A stretch of DNA of 64,000 nt from Alteribacillus persepolensis (GTDB lineage: Bacteria > Bacillota > Bacilli > Bacillales > Marinococcaceae): NCBI RefSeq assembly GCF_900099605.1, contig NZ_FNDK01000009.1, positions 1 through 64,000 on the forward strand, written 5' to 3'. Shown piece after piece: positions 17,105 through 25,981 of this stretch. Each line of letters starts with the position of its first letter. Within the stretch, counting starts at the first letter, position 1. The notes under the pieces are model-generated. The model was not told the DNA's origin and did not search any database. It saw only the letters and a list, made by a program, of their open reading frames with translations. The translations under genes were made by a program, and so were the position numbers.

Positions 17105-18364
17105 ATGAAAGAATTATTAAAAAACAAAAACTTTATTACGCTTATGCTTGCACAGGCCATTTCAGGCATCGGTGACTGGCTGAGCATCGTCGCTATTATT
17201 ACGATGGCAGGTTTAAAGTGGGAGGCTTCTCCACTTGAAGTTTCCTTGATTTTTTTATGTCTTGCCCTTCCAATGGCCTTTATGGGACCTGTCGCAGGTA
17301 CAGCAGCAGACCGTTTTGACCGAAAAACATTAATGATTCTATCCGATATTGTTCGTGCTGGATTTATTCTTGTATTAACACTCGCTGACACGCTGTGGAT
17401 CGTGTACATATGTTTGTTTATCATCGGGATGTTTTCCGCCGTTTTTATTCCCGCAAAAAACGGCAAGTTAAAAGAAATGGTGCCAGATAAGCATATAAAA
17501 AGTGCGATGTCTATATCAGCAATGATTGATTCTGGTACGAAAGTGGCCGGGCCGCTGCTTAGCGGAATATTAGTTGCAGCTGTTGGCAGTGATCTCGTGT
17601 TTTATTTAGACGGAGCGACATTTATGTTGTCTGCTTTCATCATTCTGCTTTTACCTAAACAAGGATATTTGCTTCATGAAAACAAAGAACCGTCCTCATT
17701 TCGAACAGATTTTATTTTAGGTCTTTCCTATATGAAAAATCATGCGTTTCTATTAACTGGCTTGTTCTTTTTTGGAGTGAGCCTTTTGCTTATTCAGTTA
17801 GCTGATTCACAACTGATTATCTTAATCCGTGAACTTACGGCAGCGTCCCCTGATTTATTTGGTTATTTAGTAACTTTATCCGGAGTTGGGATGTTTTTAG
17901 CCGGATCGATTCTGTCAGCAAAAACCAATTACAACACATTTCTTCTCATGCTTGGCGGGATGATGGGAATGGCATTAAGCTTCGGCAGCATGGGCATTTT
18001 CACGTTTTTTGATATGAACCTGTCTATTATATGGATGCCTCTGCTAGGTTTTACAGCAGGCTTTTCCGCAAGTTTTGTATTTGTTCCGTTTCATGCTTCC
18101 ATTCAATCCGATACACCGGTTCATCTGACAGGGAGAGTGTTTGGGGTAACAAATAGTGCTGCTACTTCCGCAACCATTACCGGGCCTTTACTTGGCGGCT
18201 GGATTTCTACTGTCATTGGTGTCATTCCAACGTTTGTTGTTTCTGCGTGCCTGCTGTTGTTACTATGTTTGGCCGGCTTGTTTGTAAAACGCAAAATCAG
18301 AAACGGCCGTTCATACCCCGGTACATTTCACGATAAAAAGGATGAATCGAGCGAACTCGCTTGA
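17105..18364 (+). CDS. MFS exporter (MFS_3 / EntS-like)
   Basis: A 419-residue protein with 12 predicted membrane segments. The N-terminal FITLMLAQAISGIGDWL and the loop AADRFDRKTLMI match the MFS_3 group, which contains enterobactin exporters and macrolide efflux pumps. Substrate unknown. It converges on the siderophore-uptake operon, so a siderophore is one possibility, but no Fur box is seen at its own promoter. ATG at 17105 directly follows a GTG; the ribosome binding site is weak. The 3' end forms the shared terminator. Confidence 0.83.
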   Translation: MKELLKNKNFITLMLAQAISGIGDWLSIVAIITMAGLKWEASPLEVSLIFLCLALPMAFMGPVAGTAADRFDRKTLMILSDIVRAGFILVLTLADTLWIVYICLFIIGMFSAVFIPAKNGKLKEMVPDKHIKSAMSISAMIDSGTKVAGPLLSGILVAAVGSDLVFYLDGATFMLSAFIILLLPKQGYLLHENKEPSSFRTDFILGLSYMKNHAFLLTGLFFFGVSLLLIQLADSQLIILIRELTAASPDLFGYLVTLSGVGMFLAGSILSAKTNYNTFLLMLGGMMGMALSFGSMGIFTFFDMNLSIIWMPLLGFTAGFSASFVFVPFHASIQSDTPVHLTGRVFGVTNSAATSATITGPLLGGWISTVIGVIPTFVVSACLLLLLCLAGLFVKRKIRNGRSYPGTFHDKKDESSELA

Positions 18365-18376
18365 TTCATCCTTTTT
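18335..18376. terminator. Bidirectional terminator between MFS and permease genes
   Basis: AAAAAGGATGAATC (18335-18348) pairs perfectly with GATTCATCCTTTTT (18363-18376), 14-nt loop. It overlaps the end of the MFS gene and serves both converging genes. Confidence 0.85.
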
Positions 18377-18379
18377 CTT

Positions 18380-19390
18380 TTAATCACTTTTTAATAATAG
18401 ATAGATAAAATAGGGAGCTCCTATTAATGCTGTTACAATGCCTGCTGCTATTCCCTCCGGCTCTGCCACATTGCGTCCAATTGTATCACTAAGCAATAAC
18501 ATCCAGCCGCCAATGAGTACAGCCAGCGGCAAAAATAACTGGCTTCTATGTCCGACAAGCGCTTTGGCAATATGCGGTGCCATTAAGCCGACAAATGCGA
18601 TGCCTCCTGTAACTGATACGGCTGCAGCTGCCAGCGCAACTGCGGCCAATAAAAGAGCAATCCTCTCTTTTTCAATTGATACTCCTACTCCAATTGCTGT
18701 ATAGTCCCCTAATTGTAATATGTTAAGCTGATTGGCTTTATATAAAGTAAAGGGAATAAGAATAATAAGCCACGGCAAGAGTGCTAGAACAAATGGCCAG
18801 TCTGTTCCCCAAATACTTCCTGCCAGCCATTTGGCTATAAAATCTACCTTTTCCCGGTCCGCAGATGATATGAGAAAAATCATCGTGCCAGACATCGCCA
18901 TGGAAAAGCCGACCCCTGTCAGTATCAAACGAAACGGCTGCAGTCCGGTATATTTGTTGTACGAAAATACATAAATACAGCATGCGGTAACAAGAGCTCC
19001 AATAAAAGCTACAGCAGGAAGCACGTAAACAAACGACCCCGCTTCAATGGGAAAATATAAAAAGAACACCGCAACCGCTACACCTGCTCCTGCGTTTATG
19101 CCGATGATTCCAGGATCGGCTAAGTCATTGCGAGTCAGACTTTGTAAAATAGCACCTGATACGGCAAGCGCCATTCCCGCCAGCAATGTAATCAATATAC
19201 GAGGCAAACGAACAGAAAACAAAATAAATTCTTCTTTAAATGTCCCTTCCCCTAACATAACTGGAATAAGTCGGTTTATAGATACTGATGAATATCCTAA
19301 GCTCATGCTTACAACAGTTGTTACAACAAGCAAAATAAAAAGGCTCAGAAGATATATGCGCTGCTTTTTGATTACACTTGGGTGGATCAT
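18380..19390 (-). CDS. FecCD-family siderophore ABC permease (second subunit)
   Basis: A 336-residue permease with about nine or ten membrane segments. The FecCD signatures are GAILQSLTRNDLADPGIIGI and, near the end, GGIAFVGLMAPHIAKALVG with LLLSDTIGRNVAEPEGIAAG. It would pair with the next permease to form the channel for ferric hydroxamate-type siderophores (FhuG-like position). Its ATG overlaps the stop of the upstream permease by four bases (ATGA), showing translational coupling. Confidence 0.9.
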   Translation of the reverse strand: MIHPSVIKKQRIYLLSLFILLVVTTVVSMSLGYSSVSINRLIPVMLGEGTFKEEFILFSVRLPRILITLLAGMALAVSGAILQSLTRNDLADPGIIGINAGAGVAVAVFFLYFPIEAGSFVYVLPAVAFIGALVTACCIYVFSYNKYTGLQPFRLILTGVGFSMAMSGTMIFLISSADREKVDFIAKWLAGSIWGTDWPFVLALLPWLIILIPFTLYKANQLNILQLGDYTAIGVGVSIEKERIALLLAAVALAAAAVSVTGGIAFVGLMAPHIAKALVGHRSQLFLPLAVLIGGWMLLLSDTIGRNVAEPEGIAAGIVTALIGAPYFIYLLLKSD

Positions 19391-20382
19391 GAGAATGTCT
19401 TCCCTCCTCTGTGGACTATAAATAAGAAGAAAGGAAGTCCCAACATGGCGACAATCGCTGGTACCGGTGTTTCAAATGGAGCATTTAGATTTCGTCCAAG
19501 TGCATCGGCAAAAAGCAGGAACGTCGCTCCCACTAGGGCAGACACCGGCAGAATGTGCCGGTAATCGCTCCCAACGACCGCCCGCACAATATGAGGTATC
19601 ATTAACCCAACAAACGCTAAATTTCCAACTAATGCTACAGAAGCACCTGCCAGCATAATAACAATAACAAATAAAAGGTATTTTACCTGGGTAATTTTTT
19701 GTCCTAATCCAATCGCAAGGTCTTCGTCCAAACTTAAAATCGTCAGCTGCCTTGATAAAAACATTGCGACAATAATACCGCTGATGATAAACGGAACAAT
19801 CACTTGCAGCTGCCCCCATGTTGTTCCAATCATGCCTCCAGCACTCCACATCGAAACGTCTTTCGAAATGTTAAAATAAATGCTTACCGCATCTGCAACA
19901 GCAAAAAGAAAGGCCGAAATAGCTGCTCCTGCTAACACAATGCGAACAGGAGAAAGCCCGCCTTTTTTTGATGCGCCTACACCAACAACTAAAATGGTTC
20001 CAAGTGCTGCTCCAATAAAACAAGCAACCATGATGACAAAGTAATTGGCTGAGGGAATAAAAGCAATTGTTAAAGCAAGTGCTGCGTTGGCACCAGCAGT
20101 TAAACCTAAAAGTCCAGGATCTGCCAGCGGATTTCTCGTAATACCTTGCATAATAGCCCCGGCCACCGACAGTCCTGCCCCTACAACCATTGCTGCAACT
20201 TCTCGCGGCAGGCGGATTTCACGGATCATCGTGATAGTATCTGTCTCTACATCAGAAGTTAAAGCAAGCCATACTTCTTCTACCGTCGTATCCGCTGCTC
20301 CAAACACCATCGAAGCAAAAAACACTGCAATACATAAACATATACAACCAATCAATTTATACCAGAAAGATATCGAAGTCAT
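19387..20382 (-). CDS. FecCD-family siderophore ABC permease (first subunit)
   Basis: A 331-residue permease with about nine or ten membrane segments and FecCD motifs GAIMQGITRNPLADPGLLGL and GNLAFVGLMIPHIVRAVVG. It works with the permease encoded just downstream and the lipoprotein encoded upstream. No ATPase gene lies in the operon. In Bacillus and Staphylococcus such systems borrow a shared ATPase (FhuC or YusV), which is the likely case here. A hairpin in the gap to the lipoprotein gene may lower permease expression relative to the binding protein. Confidence 0.9.
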   Translation of the reverse strand: MTSISFWYKLIGCICLCIAVFFASMVFGAADTTVEEVWLALTSDVETDTITMIREIRLPREVAAMVVGAGLSVAGAIMQGITRNPLADPGLLGLTAGANAALALTIAFIPSANYFVIMVACFIGAALGTILVVGVGASKKGGLSPVRIVLAGAAISAFLFAVADAVSIYFNISKDVSMWSAGGMIGTTWGQLQVIVPFIISGIIVAMFLSRQLTILSLDEDLAIGLGQKITQVKYLLFVIVIMLAGASVALVGNLAFVGLMIPHIVRAVVGSDYRHILPVSALVGATFLLFADALGRNLNAPFETPVPAIVAMLGLPFFLFIVHRGGKTFS

Positions 20383-20418
20383 TGTTTATCAGCTCTTCTT
20401 TTTCTAAAAATAGAAAGA

Positions 20419-20469
20419 AGAGGCTGCTCTTGAAAATGGCCCATAGACCAACGATCATAAACAGCCTCT
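20419..20469 (-). terminator. Hairpin in the gap between lipoprotein and permease genes
   Basis: AGAGGCTG (20419-20426) and CAGCCTCT (20462-20469) form the stem; on the minus strand TTCTTTCTATTTTT follows. It could partly end transcription after the binding-protein gene. Confidence 0.5.
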
Positions 20470-20481
20470 GTGCTTAACATA

Positions 20482-21420
20482 CTACTTGTTCAGAAACGAT
20501 TTTTTAAAAAACTCCAACTGATGTTCCAGTGTAATAGGATCGTTGAAATAAAATTCCTTGGCATTTGCCTCAAACACGCGGTCGTTTTGAACGGCTGGCA
20601 TGTTTTTATACGTTTGTGTCTGCATAAAGGAAGTATCGGTATCTTCATTTTTACTTACTACAAGATAATCTCCCACATATTCTGGAAGAACCTCCGGCGA
20701 AATCGAATAGTATCCGTCATCTAAGGCTGTTTCCTTCACTTTGTCAGGCATGTTAAGTCCCATTTCCTGATATAGAATTTCTGTCCCGCGTGCCCAATTG
20801 TCACCGAACACGTACAATTCTTTATCGAAATTCTCAATCACCGTTACTGTCGCATCTTCTCCGATTTCCGCTTTAATTTCATCTCCTGCCGCTTGCGCAC
20901 GCTGTTGAAAGTCTTCAATCCAATTTTTAGCTTCTTCTTCTTTGTTTAACAATTTGCCAATTTCTTTATGCTGCTCTAAATAATCCAGTTTTCCATATGT
21001 AAAGGTTACCGTAGGTGCAATTTCTTTTAGCTTCTCGATATTTTTAGTATTCGACAGCCCGATAATTAAATCTGGATTTAATTCAATGATTTTTTCAAGA
21101 CTTTCATCTGTGACTTCTTCTACACCTTCTAAATCGTATTGAGGATTAGATTTTGACCACGAATCAACCCCGACTACCGGCACATCTAAAGCTAAAACAT
21201 TCCCGGCAAATGTAGAAAGAACAACCACCCGCTCTGGATTTTCAGGAACTTCCACGGGACCGTTTTCCGATTGATACGTCCTCATTTCTTCATTCGCAGC
21301 TTCAGATGATGATGTATTTTCACCTATCCCTTCCGCACTGCTGCTTTGTTCATTGGAGCCCCCGCAAGCGCTGAGCATGAGCAGCAACAAAACAAGAAGC
21401 GGCATGATAAATTTATTCAT
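20482..21420 (-). CDS. Iron-siderophore binding lipoprotein (FhuD/YfiY-like)
   Basis: A 312-residue lipoprotein. The lipobox LMLSAC places the lipidated cysteine near residue 19. A Ser/Glu/Asn-rich linker is followed by the periplasmic-binding fold (about 50-312). Segments VFGDNWARGTEILYQEMGLN and EFYFNDPITLE resemble FhuD2-type ferric-hydroxamate binders. ATG follows AAAGGGGGA. It is the first gene of the operon, behind a sigma-A promoter with two Fur boxes, so it should be induced when iron is scarce. Hydroxamate specificity is inferred from the sequence type. Confidence 0.88.
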   Translation of the reverse strand: MNKFIMPLLVLLLLMLSACGGSNEQSSSAEGIGENTSSSEAANEEMRTYQSENGPVEVPENPERVVVLSTFAGNVLALDVPVVGVDSWSKSNPQYDLEGVEEVTDESLEKIIELNPDLIIGLSNTKNIEKLKEIAPTVTFTYGKLDYLEQHKEIGKLLNKEEEAKNWIEDFQQRAQAAGDEIKAEIGEDATVTVIENFDKELYVFGDNWARGTEILYQEMGLNMPDKVKETALDDGYYSISPEVLPEYVGDYLVVSKNEDTDTSFMQTQTYKNMPAVQNDRVFEANAKEFYFNDPITLEHQLEFFKKSFLNK

Positions 21421-21614
21421 TTGAAATTCCCCCTTTTTCTATAATTCACTATTTTTTCAATGGTTCAAAAGGTTCACACCATTATTTATTCTCGTATCAC
21501 AGCTGATGCTTCCATACATAATAAAATACTTGCTTTACCAGATGTATCACTGCTTTTTATCTGCAGCCGCTTCACCCTCAAATCAGCCGCTGCAGTATGC
21601 CTTTGCGAAAAAAT

Positions 21615-21673
21615 TGATAATCGTTTTCAATTAAAGACACTACTAATATACTAACAATGATAATCAGTGTCAA
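21615..21673 (-). promoter_or_regulatory. Fur-controlled promoter of the siderophore operon
   Basis: On the minus strand TTGACA (21668-21673) and TATATT (21645-21650) are 17 bp apart. One Fur box covers the spacer (21658-21672, TGATAATCAGTGTCA on the plus strand) and a second (21615-21629, TGATAATCGTTTTCA) lies just past +1. Each differs from the TGATAATnATTATCA consensus at two positions. The leader to the ATG is about 215 nt and contains a CTGCAGC/GCTGCAG stem. Confidence 0.8.
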
Positions 21674-21705
21674 TACAGTGGTCTTTTTTTCTAGAAAATC
21701 TACAA

Positions 21706-21754
21706 AGAAAAATGCGGAGGCCTTGAAAGAAAATTTCAGCTAAGGCGGCAGAAG
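21706..21754. repeat. Short intergenic repeat, family 2
   Basis: The stretch ending CCTTGAAAGAAAATTTCAGC TAAG resembles the one at 58546-58595 (CCTTGAAAGAAGAAAGTTCG GCTAAG), each introduced by a purine-rich GCG motif. No gene is in it. Confidence 0.45.
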
Positions 21755-21890
21755 TTTTTGCTTACCTGATAAAACATGTATCACAGTTACTGAATCAGTG
21801 TATTTTCACAGCTGCTCTGCTATTTTAAAAATAAATCACTTCGAATCAGCTTCCTTCCTCTCTCGTTTTCTTGTAAAATACTACCAGAAA

Positions 21891-23213
21891 ATGAAAGGAG
21901 GCGATCATATAAAGCACAATCGCGTTCTGTTGAGTCTCATTGGCATCTTTGCCTTTCTTTTCGTTGCTGCTGTTGCGTATAGTTTGTTCAGCGATCAAGA
22001 CGCTTACAAACATCACACAGGATTGGGTGAAGCCATCTCTATTTCACCCGCAGATACAGATATCGTGTTTTCATACTACAGGAATGGCAGCGAAGCAATT
22101 TATACGGGGGATATGGAAGGAAAGCAGACGAAACAAATAACGAAGCCGAAAGAACGTAATCACCGTAAACCGCAATTCTCACCAGACGGAGAAAGCTTAT
22201 TGTACTTAGCTGCCGACAGTGACGGAATTCAGACGATACATTATCGTCCGGAATGGCGCCACGGTGAAACAGTACAGCTGACAACAGCCGATACCCACGT
22301 TTTTGATGCTGTCTTTTCTCCAGATGGCAGCACGGTGTATTACATCGGCATGCCGTCGGAAGACTTTCAAAAACTAGAGGGGCAAAAAGAGAATGGAATG
22401 GATCTGCATGCTGTCACGACAGCTGACAGTAATTCCGAACAGTTAACTGATCAAGACGCTTTTGTGATGAATGATTTGTCTGTTTCTGCTGATGGTACAA
22501 CCCTTTACTACACAGCCTTTCACGACCAGCACCAAGAGCTGTTCGCTTATGACGTAAAGTCCGGAGATGAACATATATTTTTAGATGAACATATAACAGA
22601 CGATATCTATCATCCTGTCCTTTCTCCCGATGAAAATCGATTGGCTTATACTGCTGTCGCAGACGAGTCAGCAAACGGCACGTTTCAGTATGAACTCTTT
22701 CTGCTCGATATGGCCTCCGGGGATACAAACAGATTGACCGATTTGAACACATCGGTGACCTCTCCTGTGTTTTTTCACGAGAAAGACAGAATCGCTTTTC
22801 TCGTCCAAAATAACTGGCCGCGTGAACCGTCTTCCTATGACATCATGACTGTGGATAGTAATGGAGAAGAGCTCGCTCCTTTAGAGTTGAACTTTCCGGA
22901 ACCAGGCAATAGTATTTCCGCTGGTAAAATTGCCGATTCACTCGTCCATCCAATGACGATCATGATTCTCTACCTCGCACTCTTCGGCCTGTTAACGATC
23001 TATTATCATGCGAGAACTCGCAGAACATATCTGCCTGCAACAGTGAGTACCATCCTTACAGGTGTTATTCTTTTGGGATCATTTATAGCTGCAGCAGCGA
23101 TTAACGCGTGGGCTGGTATTGGTTTGTTTATGTTAACGATAGGGACAGCGATTTGTACAGCTGTTCTTTTTATCTTTGCATGGATGTATCGACAGGTGAT
23201 GAAACATACATGA
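21891..23213 (+). CDS. Membrane-anchored TolB-like beta-propeller protein
   Basis: About 434-440 residues. An N-terminal membrane segment follows the start, then an extracytoplasmic domain of WD40-like/PD40 repeats (FSPDGE, FSPDGS, LSPDEN, each near a strand turn) typical of TolB-like propellers, then three membrane helices in the last 95 residues. No enzyme motif is seen; binding of a ligand or protein is likely. The start is odd. The only nearby ATG (21891) overlaps the Shine-Dalgarno sequence, while AGGAGG (21896-21901) points seven bases ahead to an in-frame ATA (21909), so AUA initiation is possible. Confidence 0.75.
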   Translation: MKGGDHIKHNRVLLSLIGIFAFLFVAAVAYSLFSDQDAYKHHTGLGEAISISPADTDIVFSYYRNGSEAIYTGDMEGKQTKQITKPKERNHRKPQFSPDGESLLYLAADSDGIQTIHYRPEWRHGETVQLTTADTHVFDAVFSPDGSTVYYIGMPSEDFQKLEGQKENGMDLHAVTTADSNSEQLTDQDAFVMNDLSVSADGTTLYYTAFHDQHQELFAYDVKSGDEHIFLDEHITDDIYHPVLSPDENRLAYTAVADESANGTFQYELFLLDMASGDTNRLTDLNTSVTSPVFFHEKDRIAFLVQNNWPREPSSYDIMTVDSNGEELAPLELNFPEPGNSISAGKIADSLVHPMTIMILYLALFGLLTIYYHARTRRTYLPATVSTILTGVILLGSFIAAAAINAWAGIGLFMLTIGTAICTAVLFIFAWMYRQVMKHT

Positions 23214-23370
23214 TGCTGCACCTTACAAAATGTTTCATCGATGTCATACGGTTTCTGCCTGCCTTTTATACGTATAAAAAAACACAAACATCCTGAAAAA
23301 GACGGGTCCGGTCGTTTTACTTATTCTTTTATCTTTTTCACACAGTCAAACATGTCAAGAGCCAAAAAAC

Positions 23371-23400
23371 GAGCGCATTCCTCACTTGAGGATTGCGCCC
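23371..23400. terminator. Bidirectional terminator
   Basis: GAGCGCATTCCTC (23371-23383) pairs with GAGGATTGCGCCC (23388-23400). GTTTTTTGG follows on the minus strand and GATTTTTCG on the plus strand, serving both flanking genes. Confidence 0.8.
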
Positions 23401-23433
23401 GATTTTTCGCCCGCTGCATAAGAAAAAGCACAA

Positions 23434-24321
23434 CTATCCAGCTTTCTTCTCTACTTTATATGTTTTATTTTGCTGCATGAGATATAAACACACACCCAAT
23501 AAAACTAGGAACCCGCCTGCAATCTGCCAGCCAATCACGGTTTCTCCCAATAACAGTACAGCTAAAATCGTTGCTCCTACAGGCTCTCCTAAAATACTCA
23601 TCGATATCGTCGTCGTATTCACATAATTTAACAACAAATTGTAAATCATGTGTGCAATCGTAGGAACGACAGCTAATAACAGGAAGATCCCCCACTCCCT
23701 CGCATCATATCCGCTCATAGAGACGCCCGCGATGAAATTATAGAGATGTAAAGCAACTCCAGCAATGAAAAACACAACAAAACTATAAATCCAGTGAGAC
23801 ATTTGTTTAACTTTGTTTTGCCCAATTAACAAGTAACCAACGACAGCGATGACACTTAAAAAGGATAGAATATCTCCAATAATGACAGATGAGCTGCTTA
23901 ATCCCAAATCTCCCCAGCCAACCATCACAACACCTATTATCGCAATCGCAATGGCCATAAATGTGGACATTCCCACTCTTTCTTTATAAATAAAAAATCC
24001 GCCTATTAAAGCAATGATTGGCTGCAAAGCTAGTATAATTGTTGAACTAGCTACGGTTGTAAGCTTTAGAGAACCAAACCACAAAGCGAAATGCAAAGCT
24101 AAAAACACACCTGCCAATGTTAGAAACAGCCATTCGTTTTTCGACAGCTTCGTCAACTCTTCTCTTTTCACCCACACAACCGGCAGTAAAATCACACTGG
24201 CTGCATACATGCGGTACATACTGCTGATTGTAGCTGGTGCATCGGACCATTTTACGAATATCGCAGCAAATGACACCGCAATGATAGAAATCGTTAATAA
24301 GGACACAACAGGTGTTTTCAT
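23434..24321 (-). CDS. EamA/DMT-family transporter
   Basis: A 295-residue protein with ten membrane segments in two EamA repeats. The first repeat ends with TTVASSTIILALQPIIALI, and the second has TTTISMSILGEPVGATILAV, the characteristic helix-4 and helix-9 patterns. Substrate unknown; the family exports amino acids and other metabolites. ATG at 24321 follows TGGAGG closely; an ATG at 24348 is the alternative. It is divergent from a CDF exporter with a Fur-type box between them. Confidence 0.83.
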   Translation of the reverse strand: MKTPVVSLLTISIIAVSFAAIFVKWSDAPATISSMYRMYAASVILLPVVWVKREELTKLSKNEWLFLTLAGVFLALHFALWFGSLKLTTVASSTIILALQPIIALIGGFFIYKERVGMSTFMAIAIAIIGVVMVGWGDLGLSSSSVIIGDILSFLSVIAVVGYLLIGQNKVKQMSHWIYSFVVFFIAGVALHLYNFIAGVSMSGYDAREWGIFLLLAVVPTIAHMIYNLLLNYVNTTTISMSILGEPVGATILAVLLLGETVIGWQIAGGFLVLLGVCLYLMQQNKTYKVEKKAG

Positions 24322-24464
24322 GTTTCCTCCACTCATTATTTTTTCCATTTTACCCCATTACACTCTCTTTCCACCGTTTTCACATTAGTTTTATTGTAAC
24401 ATTTTACAAGCTCTCCCTTTGGCTTTCATTTCTTTTTCCAGGCACTCTTCACTTTCTTATTAAT

Positions 24465-24479
24465 TAATAATAATTATCA
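24465..24479. promoter_or_regulatory. Fur-family box between the EamA and CDF genes
   Basis: TAATAATAATTATCA differs from the TGATAATnATTATCA Fur consensus at one position. It lies about 145 bp upstream of both divergent genes and could serve either. Confidence 0.6.
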
Positions 24480-24573
24480 TTAATGATTAGAGTATATATT
24501 CTTCTCTTGCTGAAAACAAAGAACATGAAGTTGAATATTATTCTCAATTAGTTTTATTTTTTATCAATTAGAG

Positions 24574-24619
24574 TTGATTTATTACTGCCTTTGCATTAAC
24601 ATTAAGATAATGATTATTC
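24574..24619 (+). promoter_or_regulatory. CDF gene promoter with Fur-family box at +1
   Basis: TTGATT (24574-24579) and TAACAT (24597-24602) are 17 bp apart. The box AGATAATGATTATTC (24605-24619) matches 11 of 14 Fur consensus positions and covers the expected start of transcription. PerR and Zur boxes look similar, so the regulator is not certain. Confidence 0.55.
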
Positions 24620-24641
24620 CAAATAAAGAAAGGGTGATTAT

Positions 24642-25577
24642 ATGAACTACTACGATTATCATCACCTGAATCACGTGAAAACACAGCGTCAATCGAAAAA
24701 AACACTATGGATTACGTTATGCTTAACGTTATTCTTTACGATTGTAGAAATCGTCGGTGGTTTGTTGTCTAATTCACTGGCACTCCTGTCAGACTCCGCC
24801 CATATGATTTCTGACGTATTTGCGCTGGGACTTAGTATGACCGCGATCTACATGGCTTCACGCAAACCAAATGAGAAGTACACGTTCGGCTTTTTGCGGT
24901 TTGAAATTATTGCATCTTTTATTAACGGACTTGCTCTTGCTGTTATTGCTGTTGGGATATTTATTGAAGGGATTCGGCGGATGATTTATCCTGAATCTAT
25001 TAATTTATCATTAATGTTAACGATCGCTGTGATTGGTCTCATCGTAAATATTGTCCTGACGTATGTATTAAGCCGCAGCACGAAACACGAAGAAAATTTA
25101 AACATCAAAAGTGCTCTTTGGCATTTTATCGGTGATTTACTTAGCTCGCTCGGCATTATTGTGGCGGCCATTCTCATTTATTTTACAGGGCTTGCTGTTT
25201 TAGATCCGATTATCAGTATGGTTATCGGCGGGATTATTTTCACAGGCGGGGCACGAATCATTCGTGAGTCTTATCTGATTCTGATGGAGTCAGTGCCGCA
25301 GAAGTTTGACCTTGATGAAATTCGAGAAGAGATTAGAAAAGTAGATGGAGTCGAAGATGTGCATGAAATGCATCTTTGGACCGTTACGACCGATCACTAC
25401 TCCTTAACCGCTCATGTGTTTATTCAAAAAGACACTCCTCCTCTCCGCACGATTTCTGCAATTAATAAAGTGTTAAAAGAAACATACAACCTAGAACACA
25501 ACACCATTCAAGTAGAACACCCTGACATTAACGACCACGGCAAATACGGAGAACAATTTTTGCTGAATCAGACGTAG
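24642..25577 (+). CDS. Cation diffusion facilitator (metal exporter)
   Basis: A 311-residue CDF transporter with six membrane helices (about 20-200) and a cytoplasmic C-terminal domain. The metal-site residues are visible: SLALLSDSAHMISD (HxxxD in helix 2) and ALWHFIGDLLSS (HxxxD in helix 5), the four-ligand pattern of zinc/cadmium/cobalt types. The His-rich N-terminus YDYHHLNH may bind metal. It exports divalent cations in exchange for protons. Fur-type boxes at its promoter suggest a role in iron or manganese balance. A second CDF gene (34523) is in this window. Confidence 0.88.
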   Translation: MNYYDYHHLNHVKTQRQSKKTLWITLCLTLFFTIVEIVGGLLSNSLALLSDSAHMISDVFALGLSMTAIYMASRKPNEKYTFGFLRFEIIASFINGLALAVIAVGIFIEGIRRMIYPESINLSLMLTIAVIGLIVNIVLTYVLSRSTKHEENLNIKSALWHFIGDLLSSLGIIVAAILIYFTGLAVLDPIISMVIGGIIFTGGARIIRESYLILMESVPQKFDLDEIREEIRKVDGVEDVHEMHLWTVTTDHYSLTAHVFIQKDTPPLRTISAINKVLKETYNLEHNTIQVEHPDINDHGKYGEQFLLNQT

Positions 25578-25614
25578 ATGTTTGAAAAAAGAGCAGAAAT
25601 ATCGCTGCGCACAC

Positions 25615-25654
25615 AACCACCATCCATCGTTACCACAATGGGTGGTGGTTTTTT
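25615..25654 (+). terminator. Terminator after the CDF gene
   Basis: AACCACCATCCAT pairs with ATGGGTGGTGGTT around CGTTACCACA and is followed by TTTTATT. Confidence 0.85.
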
Positions 25655-25796
25655 ATTATCCAACCATTTTTCGAAGTACGGGATATATATAGGGATTGGA
25701 TGGTTCTAGTGTTACTCTTCCGCGTTTTGCTTTGCTGTCTATTCTTCATCTGCAAAGAAAAGCGCCAAACTTTGATCCTTTCTTACCTTATAAAAA

Positions 25797-25824
25797 AGGA
25801 CGCGTTTCTTTATGAAAGGCGTCC
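25797..25824 (-). terminator. Terminator downstream of the PH-domain gene
   Basis: On the minus strand GGACGCCTTTC pairs with GAAACGCGTCC, followed by TTTTTTATAAG. The remaining bases of the 25578-25981 gap hold no other recognisable feature. Confidence 0.75.
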
Positions 25825-25981
25825 GATTCCCTGTATCTCACGGCATAAAAGTGTATCCTCATTTTCCGTATGATGCTATGTTTTTTCCCTCTCTTTTTAA
25901 TCAGTCAGTCATCTACATGAATATGAAAACATTCAGCTCAGTGCTCCAACACATCTTATGAGATGCTGCCGGTCTGCTGTT

